A stretch of DNA of 64,000 bases from a bacterium. GTDB lineage: Bacteria > Planctomycetota > Planctomycetia > Planctomycetales > Planctomycetaceae. Positions 40,218 to 52,000 of the stretch are shown piece by piece. The notes beneath the pieces were generated by a model. The model had not been told where the DNA came from. It searched no databases and was given only the letters and a program-made list of their open reading frames with translations. Numbering within the stretch: the stretch's first letter is position 1; every line of letters starts with the position of its first letter. The stretch is taken from contig WGMU01000087.1 of NCBI GenBank assembly GCA_016124895.1, forward strand, positions 1 through 64,000. The letters are read 5' to 3'. A program made the translations under genes and the position numbers.

Positions 40218-42887
40218 TCAGGCGGGGCAGCATTCTGCATCGTCGACGGGAAGCGAACCATTGTCACCGGACAGCCGGGCGAGTTGCTCGGCGACAACTG
40301 CGACCGTCCGGTTCAGCAGCAGCAGCGGCTGGTGTGAGATTGTCCGCTGCAGTTCCCGCACTTCTTCGGACAGCGCCTCGACGTTCTCATCCAGAACGGC
40401 ACGTTCTGCGCGAGCCAGCCGCAACAAAGGTTCGGCCGGCAGCAATGATTCGCCGAGTTCAATCTGGCGATCGGCCTCTGCTCGATCCCCGCGATCGAGT
40501 GCCAGCATGGCCAGCAGCGCATGAATGGCAGTGTCGTCAGGGGCGATGGTCAGAGCCTGCTGGGCGATGGTCAGGGCCTCGTCAGTTCGATCGAGCCCGC
40601 GGAACGCTCGACACTTCAGGATCAACGGAAGCGGATCCTGACGATCAAGCTCCGGCTGGATGTAGTCGACGATTTCAATGGCCCGCTGGTTGTTGCCGCT
40701 GTCGAGATAGACGCGGGCGAGTGTCGTTGCCGTCACCGGCATCCACGGATAGTCGCGATGCAGTTTTTCGAGCAGCTCGACCGCCTTCTCACAACGCCCG
40801 ATGGCCAGCAGTGAAACCGCCGCATTGTGAGTCAGGAACCGATCCGTTGCGATGACCTTGTAATTGTCCGACGCGATCTTCACGACTCCGCCGTAATCAC
40901 CTCGCTGCAGTGCGCCACTGATCTCAATCATCAGCTTCGGCACTTTGCCACGGTTGATACGGCTGCTCATCGGGATGCCAATCAGCACGAGCAGCGAAGC
41001 GACGAAGCACAGCGACAGGAGCATCAGCAGGATGGCGGTCCATGTCTCGCAGCCTTCGACTTCCTGGAACCTCGCTAGGATGACGATCTGGCCGAGTAAC
41101 ACGCTGCCGACAAGGACGGCGGCAGCAGTCCAGCCAGTCTTCTGCTTTCTCGTCAGCTTCGACCAGCGCCAGCGGCCATGAACCCGCCGGTGATCAATCC
41201 TGGCTGTGCGACGGAGCGCGATGATCAGCAGAATGAGCGGCGTCAGAATGGCGAGATGCAGTGACGGCAAAGCGACCCGCTCGTTTCCGGTCAGCAGCAT
41301 GTGGCCGATGCTCAGAGGGACGAGCAGCAGCCAGCCGAATCCGAAACCCAGCGCCAGCCGCTGGCACAGCCGCACGCGACGCTCGTCGAACGGAACGGTC
41401 ACCATTCCGGATTCGACATTCAGCTTCGCCAGCGCAGCGACGCGTTCATCCAGCGACGGGTGCGTTGAGCAACTGAGCGCCAAAGACGCCATCAAGGTCG
41501 GCCGCCCGAGTGCATGGCCGGCATGAATGCGACGCAGTCCGCGAGCCATCGCATCCGGTGATGTCACCAGAGCAGACCGACGATCGCTGTCATACTCGAA
41601 CCGGCGGCTGACGATGCGAAAGACGCCACTCCGCAAAGCGATTGCAGAAATGAAGCCGAGATAGCCATTGGTAAAGAACGAAATCACGACTCCGCAGCAC
41701 GCCGCCAGGGGAAAGAGTGCGACGTAAAGACGAATCGAACGGTTCGCTACGTGGGCCAGTTCGTGTCCGATTACCGCGTCCTGCTCGTCGGTGCGTAGCT
41801 GCTGCAGCACGGTGTCGTAAACGACGATGGAAAACGGAGCCAGTCCGCCGACAAACGCCGCCACACCATCCTTGACCGAATTGACTGCGGTCTGCACGCG
41901 GACACGCGGCACGCGAACATGCAACGCTTCCGCCAGGTGACGAATCCGATCGACCAGCTCGGGGTCATCACACAGTGGCAGCGGTTCTTTGCCGACATAG
42001 GTGATGTTCGGCGGACTCATCATCAGGAACGCCATCAGAGCTGAGAGCAATAACAAAACGTAATGCCAGACGAGGGAAGGCGGCCGGCCGATGTCCAGAA
42101 ACTCCAGCGTGCTGAACGTCGTGACGGGGAGCGTCCACAGCAGCGCGACGACGGCCGACACCGCAATCAGCCGCCGCCAGGATCCGCCAGCGTCGCGCCG
42201 CTGCTTTCGCCCTCGAAGGAAGGCGAACAGCCAGAAGATCAGGAAAACGACTGCCGCAAGCACAGCCAGCGACATTGAGCGGCTCAAAGCAATCCTGCCG
42301 AGGAATGCCCCGAGCAACTCTCCGGGATCCGACCACGGCTCAATGCGAGGGGCATCCTCCCAGAAAACGTTAGCGTCCCAGGCGTTCTCCATGAGGTTCG
42401 ATTCGGCTTCCGCGAGATCCCACTCTCCCTGAGCGAGAAAGATCTGACTGCGCACCAGATGGATCCGCCAGTCGCGCGGGCCCAGCTCCTGGGCGACATC
42501 GACGTCAGCGTGTGCCGCTGTCGGTTGTTCCAGATCAAGGCGAATCGCGGCACGCAACAGGAAGACGTCGGCAGTTGGCTTCCGATTCAGAAGTTCGGTG
42601 CAGAGCGATTCTGCGCGGCCAAGGTCGCCGTCGCGGTCAGAGACAATCAGATCGGGTAACTGAGCCAGTTCCGGATGATCGTACGCGATCGACAGCAACC
42701 CGCTCGACATCGTCCCGATATGCGCAGGATCGAGGTCGCTGTTGGCAAAGCCCTGCGCCATCGTCTCTGCAGGAGTCAGGTCTTTGGCAGCATCCTGTGC
42801 GTGCATCTCGACGCACGAAGACAACGCGACGATCAGGGTGATTGACCGGAGAAGAATCGTGACGCGGATCAGAAAGTTGCTGTTCAT
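40218..42887 (-). CDS. M48 family metalloprotease with TPR repeats, probable lipoprotein
   Basis: About 889 residues from ATG 42887 (MNSNFLIRVTILLRSITLIV). ATG 42911 is also possible; neither has a strong ribosome-binding site. The N-terminus carries a lipobox-like A-L-S-S-C. Residues about 30-180 hold helical TPR-like repeats, followed by several membrane segments (about 205-225, 250-270, 285-305). The M48 domain has V-I-G-H-E-L-A-H (HExxH, about residue 375) and F-E-Y-D-S-D-R-R (the third zinc ligand). More membrane helices follow (about 510-640), and the C-terminal ~220 residues are TPRs. Likely a membrane quality-control protease. The giant gene ends 129 bases upstream on the same strand. 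Confidence 0.88.
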   Translation of the reverse strand: MNSNFLIRVTILLRSITLIVALSSCVEMHAQDAAKDLTPAETMAQGFANSDLDPAHIGTMSSGLLSIAYDHPELAQLPDLIVSDRDGDLGRAESLCTELLNRKPTADVFLLRAAIRLDLEQPTAAHADVDVAQELGPRDWRIHLVRSQIFLAQGEWDLAEAESNLMENAWDANVFWEDAPRIEPWSDPGELLGAFLGRIALSRSMSLAVLAAVVFLIFWLFAFLRGRKQRRDAGGSWRRLIAVSAVVALLWTLPVTTFSTLEFLDIGRPPSLVWHYVLLLLSALMAFLMMSPPNITYVGKEPLPLCDDPELVDRIRHLAEALHVRVPRVRVQTAVNSVKDGVAAFVGGLAPFSIVVYDTVLQQLRTDEQDAVIGHELAHVANRSIRLYVALFPLAACCGVVISFFTNGYLGFISAIALRSGVFRIVSRRFEYDSDRRSALVTSPDAMARGLRRIHAGHALGRPTLMASLALSCSTHPSLDERVAALAKLNVESGMVTVPFDERRVRLCQRLALGFGFGWLLLVPLSIGHMLLTGNERVALPSLHLAILTPLILLIIALRRTARIDHRRVHGRWRWSKLTRKQKTGWTAAAVLVGSVLLGQIVILARFQEVEGCETWTAILLMLLSLCFVASLLVLIGIPMSSRINRGKVPKLMIEISGALQRGDYGGVVKIASDNYKVIATDRFLTHNAAVSLLAIGRCEKAVELLEKLHRDYPWMPVTATTLARVYLDSGNNQRAIEIVDYIQPELDRQDPLPLILKCRAFRGLDRTDEALTIAQQALTIAPDDTAIHALLAMLALDRGDRAEADRQIELGESLLPAEPLLRLARAERAVLDENVEALSEEVRELQRTISHQPLLLLNRTVAVVAEQLARLSGDNGSLPVDDAECCPA

Positions 42888-43016
42888 GACAGAACAGAGT
42901 CTGCCATTCACCCGGCATGTCGACCAGTCCGCAGCGGCTGGGTCTGCAGATTCTGAACGACAAACTGTCGGCCGAAGATGCGTCAGTCAGGCAGGTGCTG
43001 ACGTCCGGGCGAACGG

Positions 43017-46000
43017 TTACGCGCCTTCCTGCGAAGCGGTACCTGTGTCCTGAGCATCACGCACCGCTGTTTGCGGAACCGAACGGACACCCGGTGCCCG
43101 TGCTGGTTCCTGAGTCGGTGGCTTTGTCTGCCGCGGCTGAGCCCACGGACTCGACTTGCCGTCGTCGAGTTGAGCGAAGCGGCCGTCCGGCCAGTAGCGC
43201 AGACGGCGGTAGCGTTCCGGCATCAGGGCCGCCTGGTCATTTTCGTTGGGTTGAGCCTGGCCGTTATTGGGTGCCGCAGCTCCGTCATTCGCCCCATTGT
43301 TCTGACCATTCTGCTGCTGTCCGTTTTCAGCGGCATCACCATTCTGGGCCTCGCCGGCTTCTTCGTTCGAGCCCGTCAGATCAAAGAAGTCCGACAGGTT
43401 CAGCAGATTGCCCGGCGTGCCCAGCAGCGTGCGTCCGAGGCTGCGCCAGAAGGTGTCGAGCGTATTGGGTGGAGTATTGTTCTCGGCGTTGGCCGGATTG
43501 CGAATGCCACGCGGCTGCAGTTCATCCGCCGGGTCACCGAACAGTTCGTGCAGTTCATCGGCGACGGAGCGACTGAGCTGGCTGCCGAAGTCCGTCACCG
43601 AACGCAGGACCTGTCCGAAGATGCCGCCGAATGGCTGAGCCCGGCCGTCGATGATGGCAGAGTCACGGAATTCGGCCAGCAGGTTCTCAAACGCCAGCCG
43701 CGCATCTTCCGCCGCCGCAAGTTGCGAGTTCGTCTGATTGTTCAGGAGCTGCTGCGCCACCGCGTTGCCGGCGGCCCCCGCCAACTGGGCGAAGACGCTG
43801 TTCTGCAGATTCGCCACGGGAGTCGATGTCAGATTGAGGGCCAGTTCAAAATCCCCGTTGAGCACGCCGCCGGTGGTCTGAGTCGTGGCAAAGCCTTCCG
43901 CCGTGACGAGCGTGGCGGCTGTCCGGTACGCACCCGACCCGACACCAGTAAGCTGCAGGCCGTAGACGCCGGATTCGGCTCCAGGAATCACGACAAGCTC
44001 GACCGCGGCGTCACCGGAATAGTACGCCTTAGCGACTTCGGTCACTTCGCCACTGGAGTTCGTATAGCCAACGGTGCGGCTTGAGACGTCGGTCAGGAGG
44101 AAGTCGACCGGGTCAGTGATGAAGACCAGTCCGGCGTCAAGGTTCAACTGCCGGAGAACTTCACGGCTGAGCAACGTGATCAGGTCGATGAGTTCCTGAT
44201 TGCCGGGGTTATTGCCGACTTGATCGATCAGGTCCTGAATCTGCCGCGCGATTCGCATCAGCTCCTGATCGGCGTCTTCGCGGAAGACGCGCACATCGTC
44301 GTCGAGAATGGTTCCAGTTCCCTGCGGAGTGGCCGGATCGACCGTCGCGCCGGTTGGATTCGCCAGGCTCACGAAGAAGGATTTGGTTTCGTCCTCCGGC
44401 AGACTGTCGCCGACCACTTTGACGGTGATCTGCTGAGTCGCCACACCTCCGGGTGTAAATGTCAGACGTCCCGACTGCGACACGAAATCGAGTCCGGCAA
44501 GTGCTGTTCCTGCCTGGGTCGAGTAGTCGACCGTAACATTCGACGTCGGCTGCCCGACCCGTGTGACGGTGAAGACAAAGTCTGTCGTTCCGTCGCTGCC
44601 TTCCCGCTGCGTCACAGCATCGATCCGCAACTGGATCGCCGGGCTGTCGTCGTTCTCGATCACTCCGCTGCCCTGAAATGCCGCCGGATCCAGCGTCGCG
44701 TTCACCGGACTGGAAAGCTGAACGACGAATTCTTCCGTGCGCTCGTCGACCGTGTCTCCGATGATCGGAACCTGAATCGTCTGCGTACGGGTTGTGCCGC
44801 TGAACGTGAGCGTGCCGGAAACCGGCTGATAGTCAGACCCGGCGAGCGCCGTGAAATCCAGCGTCGAGTAATCGACTGTGACCGTCTGGCCTCCGGACTG
44901 TTGCGGGTCGGCGTCGAGTGTGACTTCAAATTCGAGGACATTCTGACCTGGCGTGTCGCCTTCAAGCATCATTGCCGAAGCGATCGACAGCGTTGGCACC
45001 GGTGAGTCGTCGTTGAGAATGCGTCCGACCGCCTGGTTCGCTCCGTCGGCGAGATCGACGCCATCGGCATTGAACAATCGGACGAAAACCAGTTCATCGG
45101 CTTCAAAGCGATTGTCGGGCACAACGCGGACACGGAACTCCTGCGTGGTCACATTCGGGTCGAAATACAGAATGCGGCGCGTGGCGAACACGTCGCGGTT
45201 GTCACCGTCGGTCAGAGCAAGGCCGGAGATTTCGTCAGCCAGCCGGTCGGTCTCCAGTTCAACGCTCACCTGCCGATCGGGGACGGGTCCAGCGAGCTGG
45301 ATCGTAAAGACAAGATCGACATCATCACCGGGGTCGCCTTCAATGACTTCCGCATCTGAGATCTGCACGACGGGACGTTCAAAATCGTTGTCGACGATCG
45401 TGACCTGACCCTGCTGGTCGGTCCGGGAGATGTCTGCCGCACCGGAAATCACCGAATCCAGCATCACGAGAAACTGTTCGTCGCCTTCCTGCAGATTGTC
45501 GCCAATGATGCCAACTGAAACGGTCGCTGAGGTCCGGCCGGCCGGGATGGTCACTGTGCCGGCCGCGACAGACTGGTAATCGACGTCGAGAGTGGCATCT
45601 CCCGGCAGCGAACTGCTGCGCGTCGACCAGGCAACAACGACATCATGATCGAGTGCGCTGTCGAGCGAGACTGTCAGTGTGACCGGCGAGACGGCAGGCG
45701 CGTCAGGTTCGAGCACTGACGCCGTCGACTGAATCGAGACAGTCGCCTGCCCGTTGTCGTTATCCAGAATCGTAGCCTTCGCCTGCGACTGGAACGGATC
45801 GAGTGTGGCCGCAGGATTGATGATGAGGCCCGTGCTTGAGTCGACGGCCCGACCGGCGTCGTTCTCGCCGCGAACGCTGGTCAGTTCAATGAAGAAGTCT
45901 TCAGGATCTTCCTGCAGTCGATCACCGATGACGACGATTCGAATCTTCTTCTCGATTTCACCGGGGGCGAAAACGATCGTGCCTTCGGTGCCAGGCGTCG

Positions 46001-49000
46001 CGCCCACTGGAACAAAGTCGACGCCCGGCGTCGCAAGGCCCATGCCTGACACGTCTATCGTGCGATAGCCGACTGTGACCGTTTCGTTCGCGACCGTATC
46101 AAGACGCACGGTGAATTCGGCCACACTGGTCTTGGGATCGTCAGTTTCGCGAACAGTGGTTTCTGGATCGACGGTCACCACGGCGCTCGGCCGGTCATCG
46201 TTGAGGATCGTGCCTGTTGCCTGCGTCCGCGCCGGATCCAGCGTCACATTGCCTTCGACGCGGTCGATCCGCAGTCGCAGTTGCTCGTCACTTTCCGGCA
46301 TCTCGTCGCCGACGATATCGACCGCAACGGTTGCCGATGTCTGACCTCGCGGGATCACGACCTTGCGTTGCGAGAACGACAGGAAGTCGCCTCCAGTGGG
46401 AGTCACGCTTCCGCCTGTCGCGAGCATTGCCGGAGTTGCCGTCAGTGATCCGGTTGAAGTGCCTGGATTGACGGTCGAAACGACAACTGTCACGTCGGTG
46501 GCCGCTGGTCCGTTTAACGAGACCTGGAACTGCATCTGACGGAACTCGTTCCGCCGTCCCTCGTTGACAGAGACATTGCCGCTGAAGCCGACCTGCGGAG
46601 TGGCGAAGTCGTCGTTGATGATTGTGCCCACGCCGAGCGATTCGCCGATCAGACCGTTCGTCACGCTGAGAATCTCAACCGCCATGACTTCGTCTGGCTC
46701 GATGTCCTGGTCGCCGAAAACCGGAATCTCGATGAAGCCATTGACCTGCCCGGCGGGAATAGAGAGGACTCCGTTGAACCGCGGCGTGTAATCGACGTAC
46801 GCCGTCGCCGTGCCCGTCCCCTGCAGGATGACGGACGAGAACTGAATCGACACCGTCTGAGTCGACGGACCGTCAAGCGTGACGGGAAACTTCATCGTCG
46901 GCAGAAACGGTTCGTTCTTTTCAACGACCTGCGCATCACCGATCGACACGGTGGGCATGGCGACGTCGTCATTGATGATTGTTCCCAGTGTGGACGTGAC
47001 TGCTCCAAGTTGTACCGGAATACCGGCCAGTGACGAGACGCCCGTCAGTCGCAGTGGTACGACTTCGTTGGGTTCAATGTTGTTGTCACCAAGAACCGAA
47101 ACTCGAATGATCGCCGACGTCTGGCCGGCCAGAATGCGGACCGTACCCGATGCGCTCAGGTAGTCAGCGTCTGGCGAAGTGGCTGACGTTCCCGGCGTCG
47201 CCTCGACAACTCCGATTGGTGCCGTGCCCGGTGCTGTCTGGTAGCTGACCAGAATGTCCTGATTCGATGGGGCGCCGAGCAGTCGAACCTGATACTCCAG
47301 ATTCGGCCGGTCCGGGAAGTTCCGTTCGGTGACCGTTGGGTTCGGTACCAGTTCGACTGTCCGCGTCTGGAAGTCGTCGTTGCGAATGACCGCCAGAGCA
47401 ACACTGTCATTAATCGTACCATTAACAGCGTTTGACAAACGAACTTCGAAGGCTTCATCTGGTTCGATCGTGCCGTCGCCAAGTACCGGAAGGCTGACGA
47501 ACTGCGATGTCTGACCCGGCTGAAACGTGACGGCCACGCTGCCGCCGGTAAACTGCTGGAAGTCCGTGCCGAGCGTTGCCGTCGCGAACGACTGGCCATT
47601 GTTTCCGGCAAACGCCTGCGCCGTCACTGTGACTGGCCGCGGGGATCGGCCGTCGAGCTGAATCTCGAACGTCAGCATAGTGACATCGCCGGACTGACCT
47701 TCGTTGATCGGTTGCGGGTCGAGAATCGAAACGAGTACGGGAGCCAGTCCGGCATCGACCGACGAAATCTGGTCACCAGTCTGCAGGGAAATCGCGTTCG
47801 TTCGTCCGGTCAGACGAAACGCATCACTGTCGACCGTATCGTCCGTTCCGACGTCTCGCAGCGTGAAACGATCACCGACTGGCGGATCGAATTCGACGAC
47901 GACATCGGCCGCCGGCAGTCCGCTCAGCACGTACGTTCCATCGCTGGCAGTGGTTGCGGTCGCGAGAATCTGACTGGTGAGCGCCAGCCGGGCGCGAACG
48001 GTGACACCCGCAATGCCGGGTTCGCCTGATTCACCGATCTGTCGAATTCCGTCCTTGTTGAGATCGTCCCAGACGATGCCGGATAGGCTCGACGTCGGCA
48101 GCAGGACGATGTCATTTCCGTCACCTCCGGTGTAACTGAGAATGAATTTTCGAGTGCCACCGCCGTTGTTTGCCGGAATTGTCGCCGTGACAACGGCACC
48201 TTCTGGCAGCCCCGCAAACATTCCGCTGACTGGATCAGTGCCATCGTTATTCAGAATGAGTTTTGCGTCGCCCGGCGTCGGCTGCAGTGAATCAATCAAC
48301 TGAAGTTGAGCGCCGCCGACGTCGATTGCTCCGTTAACAGCCAGTGGATTTCCGGTCGCGAGCTGAACGCTCTGGACGAAGTCGACCAGTGAAGCCGTTA
48401 ACGTTGTCGGGTCGGTAAACGTCACGGACCCGTTGAGTCGGATCGTATTGCTGCCCGCGTCAATGTCGCCGTTGAGCTGAATCGACTCCGCAGTGACATC
48501 AAGGTCGCCATCGAGTCCCCCGGCGGGAAGCCCGGCTGCAATGAAAAACGCATCGTTTCCGGCACGGCCATCGAATGTCAGACCCGCATCGAAACCGGCT
48601 GGCAGACTGACGACCGAGAACTGGTCGCTGGCAGTGCTTCCCAGGACTTCAAGATGACCCGGCACCATCTGCAGAATCAAAGACGTAAGTCCGGGAGAAA
48701 CGAGACGCGTCTCGTCGGGAAACGTCTGACTGCCGGTCTGCATCAGATTCAACGTCAACGCCGATGTGAGTGAGGAGTAGTCGACGCGAGTCTGCGCGGC
48801 TCCGAAGCCATCTCTGATTTCATTGATGCCCGTAAACGAAAGTGAATCCGAAACGGTTTCGCCGAGTTCAAGGGCCTGCCCTGTGATCGTGCCGTTCTCT
48901 GCGGACGTGAATGCGTATGTCGCGGCCTGGGCGGTCGCTCCGAAACGAACATCGAACTGCAGAATCAATGTGTCGTTGCCGGTGCTGCCCTGCGCCTGAT

Positions 49001-52000
49001 CTGTTCCCTGAAACAGCAGATGAGTCAGCAGGTCATCGCCCGCGCCGCCATTCAACGTGTTGGTTCCTGCGCCGCCAAACAGTTCGTCGTTGCCGGTTCC
49101 TCCATCGAGCGAGTCATTTCCGTTTCCGCCGATCAGAGTGTCGCTGCCACCACTTCCAAGTAATCGCGTTCCGGACGCGACTGGCTGACCATCGCGTGCA
49201 AATGCCGATGTGTCGAGCAGATCCTGGCCGGCGCCTCCCTGAACGATCGTCTGCGGAACGCTGTATTGCGAATCGACCGTCAACAGGCTGACCGTGTTAT
49301 TCCCGTCACCAGTCACGATGGTCAGACTGCTGGACGGTACGCGGAAGTCGACCGTCTCGCTGCTGGCACTTTGCAGACGCGCGATCCCGTTACCGGCCGT
49401 TCCGTCGTCCAGCAATTGAATGGAGTCGTCGCCGTCGCCAAAGGCGAACACCCGATCGGCAGCATTCAGGTTGTCAACGATCGGTTCCAGACCAGTATAT
49501 GCAATGGTAAATCCGTCAACGCGGACGCTTCCCGAGTGCTCGTCGGTAAAGCTGTGACTGACCAGAACTGCGGCACCATCGACCAGTGACAGCGAATCGC
49601 TGCCGGTTCCTGTTCCACCGTCGTAATTGATGACTCCCGCGGGAAGCGGCACTCCACCGGAGAAATCGACGCGCAGTTCATCGCTGGCGTTGTCCCGTCC
49701 AGTGACGTCGATGCTGAGCACGTTCGCGACTGCGACCGGCGGCACCAGATCTTCACCGGAGTCATCGACCGCCCGCAGCAGTCCGCCGTCACGAACCAGC
49801 GTGACTCGTCCGGCCACGAAGACTGCTGGCGAAATCACAAAGATCTCCGGCAGATCATTCAGGTTGATCGTGAAGGTCTGAGTGGCGGAATTCAGAGTCT
49901 CGTCGGTGGCCTGAACTGTTAGCGTAAATGTCGGCGTTGTTTCGAAGTCGATCGCCGCCGGATTGTTGATCGTGATCTCTCCACCGGAACTGATTGCAAA
50001 TGCGTTGCCGGTATTGCCTGCGGTGATTGCATATGTCAGGTCATTGGCATTTGAGTCGACGTCGCTGACTGCGACGGTGAAGATCGGCATGACATCGGAC
50101 CGGTTCTCGTCGATCGTCACAGAGACTGGCTGGCCACCGTCGAACACCGGCGCGTCCGGGACCGAAACCACGTTGATACTCCGTGTCGCCGCCGGACTGG
50201 ATGAAAAGCCGTCGGTGACTGAGAACGAAACGATTCGCGTCGCAGTCGTCGGCAGTTCGCTGGTGTTCTGATAACGAACAGTGCGCAGCACCTGCTGGTA
50301 GGCTGCCGACGAATCATTACCGGCCAGTGTCAGCACGCCACTCAGCGTGTCGAAGCCGACGAGGGAAATCTCCGTGCCGGTCGTGTCAACAGTGAGCACA
50401 TCCTGCCCGCTCTGGTAGTTCGCCGAAATGGCGACCGTTGCGCCGCTCAGCAGAGGCGAATCGGAATCGCTGACCGTCAGTGCCTGCGTCACCGGCAGAG
50501 GTGCGTCGTTTTCGGTAAACGTCAGCGGAGCACCTTCGATGCCTGACAGAACCGGCGATAGATTCGTCGTCACATTGATGTCGACGGTCTGACTTGCTGT
50601 CTGCCCAGCCGGCGGACCATCACCCGTATTCGTAAGGTCGTTAACCGTGACAGTCAGGCTGTCGAAACCCGAGAAGCCCATCGCATTGAGATAAGTAACG
50701 CCGGCTCCAAATGTCGCGCTGATCTCAGACACGGTTCCCAGCAACGTGACCGTTGCCGTGCCATTTCCGGTAATCCTCGCGGAGGGAACTCCGCCGATCG
50801 CTGAACTGTTGACCGTAAGCACGCCGTTTGACACAGCCAGAGTCGCCATCACATTGGCGGAGCCAGCGTCGGCATCAGAAACCGTAATGCCGTTGATCGT
50901 CAGTACGGAGTCCTGCATGACCGACTGCGGCCCTGGCACGACGACAATCGGCACGTCGTTGAGGGCTCGCACTTCAACGGTGATGTCCGCGTTGTTCGTG
51001 GTGCCGCCGTCGCCATCCGTGCCTGAAAAACGGATCGTGCGAAGTCCGGAGGTCGGCGTGTCATTGTCGATGTTCTCGTAAGTGATGTTCTGCAGCAGTG
51101 CCGTGGCAGCGGCTGGCGTCGCGCTTCCATTCAGCGTGATGACCAGACTGTCGCCATTACTGCCGCCGACAAACGAACCAATCAGCAGACCACCAAAGCT
51201 GATATCGCTATCGACGACGCCAACCTGTCCCGTTCCGGAACCCTGATTCCGAATCGACAGCACGTCTTCGGCATTCACTCCGCCGCTGACGAAGGAAACA
51301 GTCAACGTTCCGGTATTCAGATCGGGTGAATCGACATCTGCAAACAGAGCCGGGATGTTCTGATCGATCACGACGGCGCCATCGCCTTCGTCATAGCTCA
51401 GCAAGTCTCCAGCGAGTTCGAGAATCTGCGGCGAGTCATTGATGCCGGCGACGCTCACTGTGGCGCTGACTCCGGCCGTGCCGCCGTCGCCGTCGGCCAG
51501 AGAAAAGAGGACGGTCCGGTCGCCGACAGTCGGGTTGTCGCTGTTCAGGTTTTCGTAGGTGATGTTCTGCAGCAGCGAGGTGACTGAAGCGGCATTCGCC
51601 GTTGTATCCATAAAGCTGATGACGAGTGGGTTTCCGTCTGTTCCACCAGCAAACGTTCCGATGGTCGTTCCCTCGAACAGGACATTGCTGCCCGACAGGC
51701 CGATCTGTCCGATTCCCGCACCCTGATCGCGAATGGCGACAACGTCTTCCGCCGGATTGCCGCCAGCGGCGATCGTGACGGTGAGCGATCCCCCATTGAA
51801 GTCGGCGGAATCAACATCCGTAACAACGGCCGTCATGCTCTGGTCAATGACCCGTTGCCCGTCACCTTCGGTGTAGCTCAGCGTGCCGCCAGGAAACTGA
51901 ATGACGGGAGCATCGTTCACTGCGTTGACGACGATCGTCACCGCAGCACCGTCTGTCTTTGCACCTCCGGAACCGGTATTCCCCAGATCGTTGATCAGCA

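Noticed and set aside
43071-44084. A 337-codon open frame on the plus strand
   Set aside because: Antisense to the C-terminus of the giant protein, with composition typical of a shadow frame.
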